DNA from: Bolinopsis microptera
Lineage: Eukaryota > Ctenophora > Tentaculata > Lobata > Bolinopsidae
Length of the DNA: 64,000 nt
Assembly: GCF_026151205.1 (NCBI RefSeq)
Contig: NC_087076.1
Span: 13,563,675 to 13,627,674 of the forward strand
Direction: 5' to 3'
Below, piece by piece: positions 21,732 through 35,300 of this stretch. The position numbers and the translations under genes were made by a program. Under the pieces are notes generated by a model, which worked only from the letters and a program-made list of their open reading frames with translations, did no database searches and was not told where the DNA came from. How positions within the stretch are numbered: the first letter of the stretch is position 1; every line of letters starts with the position of its first letter.

Positions 21732-24700
21732 ATATATAAAGTGGGTAATTAGGGGTTAATTTACAAATAATAACTTCTGTTCTTTTTACAGTTTTATGTT
21801 TCACCTCAGTCCAAGGTGAAGATCTACAACTCCTTACGTTTGAAATTATCTTTTATAGCTGAGCAATGAGCATAAGGGTAGAATTTAAATTATTTCAACC
21901 TGTATACAAATTACATGTCTGTCTGTATGACCGCCCAGTGCCCACGTGCAAATTAGATGAGAAATAGGAAGCTGCATAGTAACGGTGTTCTAAAGCGCAC
22001 GTGCACGTGCAAAGATTTGCGAGCGACATTTTGATCGGTTTTGTGGTAACTAAGTTGTGTTCAGTGCGAGCTACACTTTAATAGGCTGTATCTTCGGTTG
22101 TGATGGATGTTTTTTGATGCAATACTGACTGACTGACTAACTGACTACCAAAGAATACTATTTATTAATTAGCTTCCTCCCTGTTACCACCGGCTTTCTA
22201 GTTATTATTATAAAAGTGGGTTTAACACAAAACTTTCCGATCACAGAGGGAGTGTTAATCCATCTTTTTTTCACTGTTTTAATGAGACAATGACAGTAAT
22301 TTGGCCTATATGACCGATGCTGTCATGAATAAATAGCTATTCAAATAAATGTGTATGTTGATTTGAACCAAATTACGTTGCTCCTTCCAACAAGGCTTTT
22401 GGGTTTCCAATGAATATGTTCACTACCTATGAGAGTTGGAAGAAGAAAGCTTTAAATTACTTAAGGTTTATTGCAGGTAGAGGCAGGTAAAGCATCCTCG
22501 TGCTATCCTTTCGTGGGCCATCTATACTCAGCCTCTCTTTTCAAAAGACGTTTATTGAAGCTGTGAAACGGGATATATATACATATAACTCTTAAACTCT
22601 GGTCACCAGAGCAATTGCCTAAACGTGCAGAAGTAAATTAACAAATACATAAAAAATACTAGCAGTCCTTAAAATTCGCAATAAATAAATTCGTTTAATG
22701 TCATAATATTCTTAAAACCATATATGTGGCCAGTAAGTAAGTTAATTGGACTGCTGTGTAAAAGTCTCAATACAAACTTTTGGCCAGTAAGTAAGTTAAT
22801 TGGACTGCTGTGTAAAAGTCTCAATACAAACTTTTCTTTATTTACAATAATACATCAAATTAAACCCATATCAACCTTTGGTGTGTAAGAATGATTAAAC
22901 TAAAACTGTTTAGTTGAGTCCATGTAACAGAATTGAACTGTAATAGCACCTCTGCAGTTAAGATGTAATTATATTTTCGTCCGGTCTAACATTGAACCCA
23001 TCTCATTAATCAAAGGGATGGTGTAGTATAGTAGTTGGAATATAACAACTTTTCACAGTTTTACCTCTATTCGAAGGAATTATTCTCCATCCTTTTTTAT
23101 TTCAAAAACTTAATCAAAGAACTTGCGAAGTCTGCTCCATGATATCAAAATTGAGTTCCCATTGATACATGTTACGTCTCACAAACATTCAGAGATATTA
23201 TCCGCCTTCAGCAAGTGGCATGCCGTGGGTTAAAAATATTGTGGAACGGGAAGAAAAGCCAACATCTTTTGTTAATAAGCTAGCTGATAAGAAAATCTGG
23301 TCAACGATTTAATTGACAATTTCGATCCTTATATACCTTTAAGTGTATCGAGTGGTATACGATGTTAAGTGACGATGTCAATCCTTCGCAGCTCGGTGAG
23401 GCACAATGGTGCATTTTGCCGATCTAACAAAGGTTTCGATAAGCATTATTGGATGCACGGCGCGGCCCAGTAGTGCAATGTGCATTACTATACAATATAC
23501 AATGTGTATGCAAAGCTAAAGCTTATAGCAAAGTATGCAACGAGTTTTAAGTGCAACCGCCAAGGCTACATATAATATTGATTTAGAATTTGGCATTACT
23601 GATTACGAGCAAAAGTTGCAAACGGATGTTACTCGTCTAAATTTTTCGAAGTAGCGCGTTGCGCGCACCGCGCTTTCTTCTCTAAATGGCCCGAGGCATG
23701 TGCTACGAAGTAGCGCGTGTCGGGCTAGTCCATTAACAATGGATAAGACTGGGCCGCGCCGCGCGCGCATCAAATGATGTCTCTTGATCTTGCGGCAAAA
23801 TGCACCATTGGGCTTTGTAAGTAATACGCCATCGACAGTGAGCCGCGCTTGCCGACTGTAGGATCAAGGATGGTTTTTAAGCGCTAATTTCGGCCAGCAC
23901 AATTTTCTTCAAACAAATAGATATTGAGTATCCTTTCTGACCTCCGATTGCAACAAAAATTGGTAAGCTTACTCATAGATCAGTACTTACAAGGAACGTG
24001 TCCGAAAAATTTAAAGCATATCCAACCATCAGACATTATGTTACAGCTAAAAGCAGCGTATTTTGCCCCATTTTGATCACTGTATCAACTCCGATATCCA
24101 CCAAATTTTTCGGACAGTTGTGAAAGCCCTATTGGAAGGTAGTCGCTAATTTTCAAAATGATCTCATTCAAGGAACCGAAGACATATCCGAATAATACGA
24201 CAAAAATCAACGAATTTGGTCAAATTACGCGACTTTTACAGCTACTAACTACTTTTGCTCCAAAAGCCGCGCACCATAAAATATGGCACCTAGGCGAAAC
24301 TCACTGATCTTTTTAAAAAGGTATGACAAATTTGGTACTGTGAAAATTCTCACAGTCTCTAGAAAACAATGGTACAAACATTTTAAAAATCCGAGCAAGT
24401 TTATTTTTATCGTGCACCCCTTGTAGCGCGATGCACTACTGGGTCGCGCGCGCATCAAATAATGCTTCTCGCAACCACAGATCGGCGCGATGCGAAGGAT
24501 TGACATCGTCAATCAAGTGCACCCCCTACACCTAGTCCTTGCCGAGCTAGCTGCGAAGGGTTGATATGACATCGTGAATCAACAATTAAATATGCTATGT
24601 TTACTTTTTTGTTGATTTTGAATATGTTATCTCTCAATCTTTATGTGTTATGTAGCGCAATGCACTTGCACCACTGAACCACGCTGCGCATCAGTTAATT

Positions 24701-26374
24701 TAATAATTCGTCTCGATATCGCAACCGCATTGCTGATCTAACTAACTTTGAACTTGAAGTTGAATTGCGTGCAACTATTCAGCTAGAGCTGAGTAATGCC
24801 GATGGGCATCGCTTTTCACAGGTTAATTATAGGAAATTCTGCAATATCTATCCAGGCTATATCTCATAAGGTAGTCTCTAAGTCTTACTGCATGGACGTC
24901 ACCAACCTTGAACCTGTGACGTGCTTGTCATACGTTGTATGACCCGCCTGTATCGTCAGGACCATAGTGAAACGACCGCGGGGGTCGCAACGTGAAACGA
25001 TGGCGTGCCAGCTCCGCCATATTTGCGATATTTGTTTCTTAACACTTAATAATAATAAGCCGTGGGTTCCCAGCTAGGTTGATTGACGATGATCCGCGTT
25101 GCTCTGCAAAGCAAGAATGATAGTTCGCGCGGCGCGTCATCCAATACAAGCAACAAGGTACACTGCAGTAAAATTCCAAAAGTACAAATAAAACAGTTTA
25201 TTTTTAACAAATTTGTGATTTAGTAATTGTGGAATACCGATAATTTAAAGAAAGTAGGTTCAATTGAGACGAAAAATGTCCCTTCGTGATATGCTGCAGT
25301 CTTAGCTAAACGAGTAATATTTCACTGCATTATATAAACAATAAGTATAACCCTTTTAAAGTCATACAACATACAATCTCTACGAAAGTGAGCTATTAGT
25401 TAGAATCTATCCAACTATATCAAACATTCTAATATTCTTAGTTTTGTAGGCTATTTTAGCACCAGCTTAAAATTATTCGAAGAAATGAATATTCCTTGAG
25501 AGTTTCTATAGTATTAGGGAATCTATGTGCTATTCCAGTTTGAAAGATTTCGTTCTGAAGGTTTTATCTAAATCCAAAAAGCAATATCAAGATATGAATA
25601 GTTGAAAAACAATAAATTCTGACACGAAGATAATTGCATCATTAACTTAATCTTCGTTTCAACTGTTATGTACAGGAGACAAATATAAGTCATGCATTGA
25701 ACATCATTGATCATATAAACAAATACGACTACAACTAGAATTTTGCAAACGCAAGAATCTTGCGTTTGCAATATATTCTTATAAACGGACAAATATTATT
25801 TCATGATGATATCAATTACATTAACTTACAAATACATGCAAGATAATATGTGCATGAAAGGTTGTTCATTCCGTTTGTATGACTTAATGACAGATCTCTA
25901 GAAATGTAATCCTGTTATTAAAGTTCAGAGCGAGGTCCAAACGTTACGAACAACAGAAAAAAGTATACACCACAGTATGTTATCAAAGTAAAGACTGTTA
26001 GTTCTGAATCTGACTTCTGAAAAAGTTTCCACATGTTTACACCAAATTTGAGCCCAACAACCAAAAAATTCTGATCAATTTGATCTGAATGAGAACTGAC
26101 CCGGGTCTGAATTCTGGAAATTAAAAATAAATTGCAAAGCGTGGCCACGTCAAGCCAGATAGTACAATGAAAATTTACAACATTATTATCAAACACAATT
26201 ATAATCATTGCATCAAATATCAAGGCAAGCCAACTCAGGGCCAACTATCCTAAATATCTAAATTAACACTAATGTCGCTGCTTGTCTATAAGCGATGCAC
26301 GTTCCTTCATACAACAAAATGTGCACTGCCTCTCACTGAGTAGCAATATCCGCTAACTGAAGGTTAAACTCAGT
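21732..26374. other. Gene-poor interval between RhoGEF and PMS2
   Basis: It contains a two-copy 54-bp tandem repeat (22728-22835) and a GC-rich fold-back block (23371-24510). A hydrophobic open frame on the minus strand (25918-26244, 108 codons) has a good 3' splice-like site inside it (TTTTTAATTTCCAG near 26117); I do not recognise it, and it may be chance or an isolated exon. Otherwise I see no coding signal. Confidence 0.6.
23371..24510. mobile_element. Fold-back repeat block with GC-rich arms
   Basis: GACGATGTCAATCCTTCGCA (23371-23390) has an exact inverted copy at 24491-24510. Internal inverted pairs include CAATGGTGCATTTTGCCG (about 23405-23421) against about 23791-23811, and AGTAGTGCA near 23470 against TGCACTACT near 24435. 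GCGC-rich motifs of the same kind recur at about 42200-42340 and in the 86-bp insertion at 43101-43186, so this is a dispersed family. No transposase was seen. Confidence 0.6.
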
Positions 26375-29300
26375 TCAAACAGTAGAGGTTTTGGCGAGTG
26401 AGGGGCTGGTCGGGGGCGCGTCGTCTACAATCAGTCTCAACACGTGCTCGTCAGTGCGCAACATCAGTTTCGGAGAAGTATTGCTAAACGGCGTCATCTG
26501 ATTCGCAACATTCCTACAGTTCTCTCGATCAGCACTCGAAGTGGCCGTTGGAGTGCCAGGGTTTGATATTTTAGAGGCAGGAGTGCGGAGTTTAGCACTC
26601 GGTGTAACACATTTAGAGGCAGGAGTGCGGAGTTTAGCACTCGGTGTAACACAGGCAGGAGTGCGGAGTTTAGCACTCGGTGTAACACAGAACTGATCAT
26701 TGCTCGTCTTCCGCAGCTTCTTCCCTCCTTCTAAAGTCGGCGTATAATCAAAAGTGGTTCGGGACAGGGGCGGCTTTGCTTGAGGAGTGATGAATTCTAG
26801 CGGCGGACTAGCAGGTGCTGTTGGGGTACTCAGTACTCTGACGTCATCAACCGGTACTCTGACGTCATCACCCGGTACTCTGACGTCATCTTCAGAGGTG
26901 ATAGGATCACTTTCAATATTATCAGAACCATTCACTTCAGGACAAGGTAAGAGCGGTAAACTACGAGGTGACATCATTTTCTTTGCAGACAGAGCCTTCT
27001 TAGCGTTCAGGATGGAGTCTATCCACTGTTTCTTAGTGCCGGACTGAACCGATAGCGTGTAGCCCAGACCCTCTCCCTCGAATACTCTGAAGAAGTTTTT
27101 GCTGATCTCTCCAGCTGTGGTGCTGAAAGTCCGTTTGAAGCTGCCCCCGACTCTAACTTCTTGTAAATCTTCTACTTGTATATCAGACACTAAGATGGGC
27201 GTTCTGTAGACCTGTACAAGATAAAAGTATCAGTTCCTGTTTTATACAATATTGGGGGCCGGGGGTCCACTAAACTTTTTTACACTACACTTTTGCCTTT
27301 TTTGGTGAATGGTGTAGTAAAAACTGTAGTAAAAAAGGTACACTAAATCACACTAAATTACACTTTTTTACACCTTAAAATCTTCTTTTTCCTGATATTA
27401 TATGTATATATATTCCCATCAGTCTTCACAGTTCACATAGTACATTTTCAAAGGCAAAACAGGGGTAAACTATACCTTTGGTGAGAAAAAAATTCCCTTT
27501 TCACACTTTTTAAGGCTTTTTTAGGCTATTTTACACTACACTTTTGCCTTTTTTTATTTTTTTATGTATGGTGTAAAAAAGTGTAGAGAACCCCCCTCCC
27601 CCCTCCACAATAGTAAGGGCCAATGATATTAAACTTGAAACATATTATTATCGAACTTGAATACACATCCCCTTACAGCATGTACCATGTCATATTATTA
27701 TTAACCTGGTAATGTAGTTTTTCTTTCTGAAGCTGTCTAGTGAGCAGGAATACTGTGTCAAAGAGGAGAGCGTGCACTTTCTGAGGGGCAAATCAGAATG
27801 TCAAGATCTAGTTAATGTAACAGTCAAATTGTATCATATTCAACGCAAGCAGTTTGATATTTAATGGAATTGGTAATGCCAAGTTTTTCCCCAAAAACAC
27901 GATGTGAAAGACAAAGATCATTATACGAGGAACGGTGTAGCACAGGACGCATTTCGGGAACGTCCGGGAAACTAAATTAGTCTCTCGAACTTTCCACGAA
28001 ATAAGAATTGTGTCACACTCAGTGGAATTAATCACAATTATAAATAAGTAATAGTTATGCTAAGTTTTCATGCAGTGCAAAGTACAAATAGTGAAATATA
28101 TAACATATTATATTTCTCGATTATATTGCCCATCAAATTTGCTACACATATAATTCTTGTGAGACCCCTTGATAGAATGAATATCATTTCAGAGTTTAAT
28201 AAGATAAATCTACGCGATGCAGCTCACATTTAAAGAACTGAACAACCACTATGAACTGAGTAGTCCCTTGCAATCCCTGTTGTTAGAATGTTCAAGTTTC
28301 AATCCACGATCTAAGACAACACACCCAACACAAACGAGTCAAATAGTCAGTACTCTTTCGAAAAATATAAACGGACAAAAAACTATAAAGAGATGAACAT
28401 CGAAACCAGCATATATGCAAGAACCAGAATAACTGTTACATCACACTGCATATAATTCTACAAACTTACAGTTCCGTTTTTGTTTTTGAGAGGTCCATCA
28501 CAGAGAAGGGAGGTAGCAGACTGTATCTCACCTGTATCATGCTCCTCCTGCAGGAACACCAACCTCGACTTATACTTGTCACACTGGGAGAGATTTTAAG
28601 TTTAAAAATAACAAATATGACACTCCTACGGTACACACTCTAGTGAATTAAATAACCGGCACAATCTGATAGATCACCTCCAAGTTTTGAAACAATAAGA
28701 TAAAGACAAACCTTGGCTTGTCCAGTAGCCTTGTCGACAGCAGAGAGGACAGTGTGGAGGCCCTCTATAGCTTGTTGTAGTCCCATTTTGTCAGAGTGTG
28801 TCGGCAGGGTCATCCTCACTATGTTCTTTATCAGCAACACATACTGCAGATTAATGAATTAGACGTTTAGTAATTAGTACTCAGTATATATAACCCTCTT
28901 TCGAATATGCAAGACGCGACGAAAACAGTGTGCCGAACTTTTATGCGATCGTACAATTCAGTTGGCTCAGTTCCAAATTGTCAGATTCAGTACACATACC
29001 TTAGGGAGTCTCCGTCTGGGAGTATCGAGGAAGCTCCACAAATCTAACTTTCTGGAGAAAGAGGACGCTCTGCACCGCTCCAGGAAGTCAGCAACGTCTG
29101 TCTTCTGAGATATCTGGTCGAATACTTCCTTGGCGTATATCTGGTTACTGCAGTACTTGGAGTAACAGTTCAACAATGGTATCTGAGGGAACAAGATATT
29201 TAAATTTAGCAAAATTAAAAAGATATTGTGAGCTAGCTTTTATACAAATCGCATACAAAACGGACTACACTTGATAAATTTCTGTAGACTGTAACATTAT

Positions 29301-32300
29301 CATTTTATTAACAACAAATAAAAGAAAAAGCGCCTAGTTTCGACTAACCCATTCTGTCACCGTATCTGATATACTGTCATAAACACCAATCTGGTTCTGT
29401 AGAGCCTCAAGTTTGTGGACTATAGTCTGATGAACTGAGACTAGCTCCTCGATATTCCCAAAGATCAACCCTATTTCCTCCTCTGTTATCAGACCCAGTT
29501 GTTTCATGGGTACTTTAAACACTTTCAGGACAAGGCTTAGATCCTCAACTAGCTCCTTCTCTCCCTGTAACAATGTAACATCCCAATCAGATCATTTACT
29601 TGATTTGTCAGATCATTTTGTCAATACGGCAAATAAAAGCAAACTCGAGTTATAGGCATACGTCCTCGTACATTTATACTTTTCATAATAAAATAATAGC
29701 AGTAGTATTACAATTTACAAACAAGCCCTCAAACCACCAACCCTGACCAACCTGCAACAACTCGTATATAGCTTCCTGTCTCCTCACTAGAGCAGGGGGC
29801 ATGTGCTCCAACACAAAAGGGTCCACTGTCTTCTGCCATACCATGTGCTCCCGCACCTTGCTGGGGGTCAGGGCGGGTCCGGAGTACGGCTTTATAAACT
29901 CGGCTGTGGGCGATCTGAAATCGTTACAAATGTTCAACATTATGTCAACATATCAACATCATCGAGTTTTGTAGGAACTGGTTAGTAGTTCACTAGTTTC
30001 AAAAACTGTGATGTAACAGTGCAATCCGATGGTAGAATATGATAGCTTTAAGTCGGTTAAGATATGCAACTTAAGTAAAAGCTTGTGACCAACACGTTCC
30101 ATTCTAAGTGATCAAAAAAGTCAAACCGCATGTCAATTAGATTCTGGGAGGATAAATTCCCGATAAATGGAGAATAAACTGTAAGACAGTACTAAAAACA
30201 ATACTAACCGAACCATCCTGAGACTGTTAGTTCTTGTCAGGGTACCACTGACTGATTTCATTCGGCCCGTTGTAACACTTGACAAGTTGGCTATGTTCCC
30301 GATACTTCCGTGTCTTTTCCTCTTGTTTTTTGCAGAACATTCGTCGTCACACATCTTCCGTTTTCGTTTCATCTTTCCTTTAAGCTGTTTGAGGATGAAA
30401 AGACGCATAAGAGCACGATTGAAAGATAACGAATGTAAATATACAAGAAGGCAAACTAAATGCAAACTCAAAAATGTTGCACCTAATTATCGATCTGTGA
30501 CTTCATTACAGTTTACCGCAACATTAGGAAGACGCCTTTACCCTGAGGCTCTATGCCCAATAATGCAGCTGCGGCCTTCAAGTTGAAATCTCGATTATAC
30601 TCAATTTACTAATGATACTTATAATTATTAAACTATTGGACGATGGACATTGGGATTTTTTATTGAAAAACAATATAAGAGTAAACTAGGTCGCTATCAT
30701 CCAAATTATTTTTAAGTCATCATAAATAATGTTTTAAACTAATTACAACACTACAAATCTATTACATTTATTGAGAATTATGAAATGTAACGCGACGGAA
30801 GTATTTTAAGCGGGCATATCCTGTCCAAACCCAGGATACATGACATAAAAGATTCGTTTTAACTTGTTTGCATGAAAAGCATTAATCACAATGCTGGCAA
30901 CCATAACCGTTGCCCTTATATTCACAACACTATTTACCCCCTATACTATTATATCCCCTTTATTGTTTTCCAGGCATTAAGACTCATCGAAAGTAATTCA
31001 GCAGGTATATTTAAGTTCAAAACATTCTAATTCAATGTTAAAGATGACAGGAATAAGAAATAGTTATGTGGAGGTTTTTAAGAAATTTGCGCAAAATACG
31101 CGCCAGCATGTTATACGAAATTAGGTAAAAAACCCAAAATCGCCATATTCAGGTGCCTTAAAAACCATGTTAAAATTGAGTCAGAGATCTGAAACGTTGC
31201 AGGGCGTCTAGACCTTGTCCAAATCGACTGTAAAAAAAATTTCATGTTTCAGGAGTATCGGGAAGTGGGTTTTCTGGAACCCCTGTTTTACAACAGATTG
31301 TCGTAAAGCATATATATGTATATATGTATGTATAGACGCTTTTTGCAGTCAATTGTAGCCTACATTTAAGTGTCCGTAGATTCAAAAGTATAAAAGATAC
31401 AGTCATTTCGAACCACAGGTTTTAAAGATAATCGTTTATACTTTAGTTTACTTTATATTGAAAAATAATTTATCGTCATCATCATCACTTGATGACGTCA
31501 TCAATTTAAGTGTTTTTAAAACTTGATTTGACAAAATAACAACTTTTCAAATCGATTTTACACCATTAAGGAGTAATTTTATTCAAAATCTGAGGACATT
31601 TTCATCTTAGATAATTGTTCAAGCATTCTGAAAATCTACCGGAAAAGTTTCTTACCTTACTCCTTCATTAAAATATTCGCTATTGAAGTTAGTGCTTTTT
31701 TGAAGAATAATTTTATAAAAACACAAAAGTTGTGAATTAGTATTCTCTGGTGTTGGGCCATCTGTTGGGTTGTGGAGCTCAATTTTACTTCTTAAAGGTC
31801 TAAATTGTGTTATAGGCTAGTTTTAAAGTTAAAAATCGAAAAGTTGCACACGTGGGGACACGCCCAAATTGATTTAAAATAGCTAAAATCACTGAAAATT
31901 GTTATTTTCACAATTTTTATCAACTTTGGAGTCCCGTTGTGATCCAAGTTCTTTTTGAAATCTTCTGAAACTTTGCATGCTTATCAAACTATATATTAAA
32001 TACCACTATGCAAAAATTTATGGTGATTAAATATTGTATGCGCACGCAACGTCCGCTCAAAGTTTGCATGTGCGAAAGGTGAGAATTTTGCTCATTCGTG
32101 ATTTCGAATATATTCTGCTTTCCCACGATATTTAAATGGCATTATATATGAATTAAATGCCAACTTGAATGAGTAAAAAGTGCCATATTCAGTCTGTTAT
32201 CGACAGATAAACCTACCTGAACACAAGGAAACGTTTTCAAAGGTGAAATTTCAAAATTGTTGAAATTACCTCCTTATTAATGAAGTTTCGACTGTGTAAA

Positions 32301-35300
32301 TTATCCTGACATTATAATCAAAAAGAGATGATATTTGACCAAAACCCATAATCATGGGTAGAGTGAACCGCTGCCAGTGTCTCTCTTTTTCAAACAAAAG
32401 GAAATGATATTAATTTGAGGAACCGTCCGCAAATGCAAATTGATACCGAGAATGAAATCGGTCGCTCGCTTTTCCCATTCATTCACGGCTTACGAATTGT
32501 AATAAAGCTTATTGAATGGGAAAAGCGAGCGACCGATTTCATTCTCGGTATCAATTTGCATTTGCGGACGGTTCCTCAAATTAATATCATTTCCTTTTGT
32601 TTGAAAAAGAGAGACACTGGCAGCGGTTCACTCTACCCATGATTATGGGTTTTGGTCAAATATAATAAGAATAAATTTGTTTAAATCTAAACACAAACCT
32701 TGTTTCTAAGAGAATTGAAGCCACCGGAAATGGAAGCAATACTAGATATAGAGGAGATGGAAGAGACACTGTTGATACTTCTCAAGCTGCTATTGCTAGA
32801 CTTCCGTCGCAGGGGACGCCTGAGAAAGGATGAGTTACTAACGTGTTCAGAAACGAGTGAAATACACAGTCATGCATGAAGTTTATTAGCCATTATCAAT
32901 AAAAATATCTGTTCAGAAAATCACAATATCTTACAGAGAAAGATGATAGGGAGTCAGAGCCATTGATAGAGAGCTAAGAGTACTAACAACTAAATAAAGT
33001 TACGAGCAGGCTAAAGGAGACGAAGTATACTGGATCATAGTTCAAACTGGCAACTACTTGATTAGGTGCTAACCATTAAAATGGACTAGTGAGTCAATTA
33101 GCAACCTCGTCAGACACCAAGGTCTCAAAATTAGGACACGTTCGCTTGATTGGGCTAATATGGGAATTTAGGAAATCAGAGCCACGAACTCGATCAGACA
33201 TACTTAGAAAGCAAATCATTCCTGGAACAGACGTGCAATCATTGCGTTTTTCACCATGAATGGCTGAGTGCTTGCTAAAATGTAGATGCACATGTGACAC
33301 TGTGTAAAATACTGGCCCTGGCTTCAAATCCCCCTCTTTTCAAATAGGACTGAGTGACTCACTCTATTACATCATTAGGATCATTACATGAGGTCTTTAC
33401 AGCTGTTATTACTTGATTACATCAAAACGAATATGACCCGCAGCGATTTGATGATTGACCACAGTAAATGTTTGGGCCGGAATTTCAAGTGGTATTAGGC
33501 GGTAAAATCTGCTTTATCTCGCATAGTTTTTGGTTTTATACACGTTCTATACCTTTTTTTGGCCGCAACGTGTATGAATGTGTGGTCATTTAAAAATCAT
33601 TGAGGGGGTCAAAAGAAGTTTCCAGAGGTCTCAGACTTGACGTCATTACACGATGAAATTCTTATAATAATTACTGGTCACAATTATAGTAACAAGAAAA
33701 CAAGACATGTTCGATCATCATGGTAAATATGCTCGATTATAAACATTTCTCCAGCCATTTAAGGTGAATTTCTAACTAGTAACTTGGGTTATAGCTGGGT
33801 TTGGTGCAGTACTCTGGTTGATTTCAAAATAATTCCCAGCGCACAATCAAGTGGGAGGAGCACACGGAATACACCATTTGTCAATTAATTTTAAATTCAA
33901 TTAAGTTTAAATTGGGAGGAAACTGACAGGACGGCGGGCCCTCAAGCGCCTAAATCTAACAAGAAAGTCTAAAGCCGCGCAAATGGAGTGCTGACACATA
34001 CTTTTAATACTGATCACACACAAATTAAAGCACAAATTGTCGGCGCGGATCGCGCGAAAAATTCAAACTTTAAGTTGTAAACATGCATGATAGGGTGAGT
34101 GGTTAAGGAAGTTGCTTTTACTTTAGTTATAGTTAGCTTGCTCTATACAAGTTACATTGAGCTCCAGGGGGTTCGATTACCTTACATTAGCAAGAACATG
34201 GGCCTCAATATCATACGATTTGATCCAAATTACAAATCTTTTGAGGAAATTTGCAATTTACTATTAATAATTCAACGGAGTGCAGGGTTTCCAATTTTTC
34301 GACAGAAAATAATACAAAGGTTTCTGAAGCCAACCACAATCGTGGAATGTTAATCCACAGAACAGAATAATCTATCTTCAAGAGGTTTCTGAAGCCAACC
34401 ACAATCGTGGAATGTTAATCCACAGAACAGAATAATCTCCGATAAACTGAGGTTCTAACCTGAAACCAAGTATATTTTCTGAGTTAGTGAGAAGAGCTAT
34501 CTCTTTTTCTATCTGAGATTTAGTCCTCTTCGGCGTCTTCACGTGATTTGATTTTGGTGTGGATAATTCACCTGAAAAGGAATGACTGTTACGTCAAGAA
34601 AATGTGATCCTGGGAGACATTGGTCAATATGTTCGGCGTAAGGTGTGGTCAATGGTCATGCGTTGTAAAATCAAAACTGACCATTCTGACTGATAAGACT
34701 GAGGAATATTTTAATATATTTCCATGTAATTATTCAATTTTATTACATTCCAAGATCGAGGCATCTTCCCTCTTTTCTATTAGGGGTCGTTCACATATAA
34801 CGTTATCACTTTTTGGACAATTTTTAACCCCCTCCCCCTTCCGTAATCAGTTTTATACATATTGTGTAAATATAGCGAAATCATTTGGAAACCACCCCCC
34901 CCCCTTCCCCCCCCCCCCATCCCCCGGCTGATAACGTAATATGTGAACAACCCCTAACGGTGACAGTATTAAACAAATTATTGTTTTACAGTTGCGATAG
35001 GGGGGGGGGGGGGGGGGGGGGGGCCAATGGCATAAAATGGCATAAAATGGCATAAAATGGAGACTTTTTCTATGGAGAAAATGGAAAAACCCATGAGTAA
35101 TTCTCCATTTTCTCCATTTTATGCCATGAATTTTGTCTTCGAAATTTCATCTTTAACACCATTTAACACCTAAATTGGACATCCTAACATGTTTATTTAC
35201 GCTTACTAGGGGCGTAACAAGCTTATGAAAGCTCATAGTAGGCTACTAGATGCTTATACTAGGTTAGTAGAGGCACACCTCAGGCAAACTCATAATTACT

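Noticed and set aside
25918-26244. Hydrophobic 108-codon frame on the minus strand
   Set aside because: Not recognised; splice-like site inside but no partner exon, so not called as a gene.
32415-32642. 75-codon open frame
   Set aside because: It lies wholly in the palindrome and has no protein-like features.
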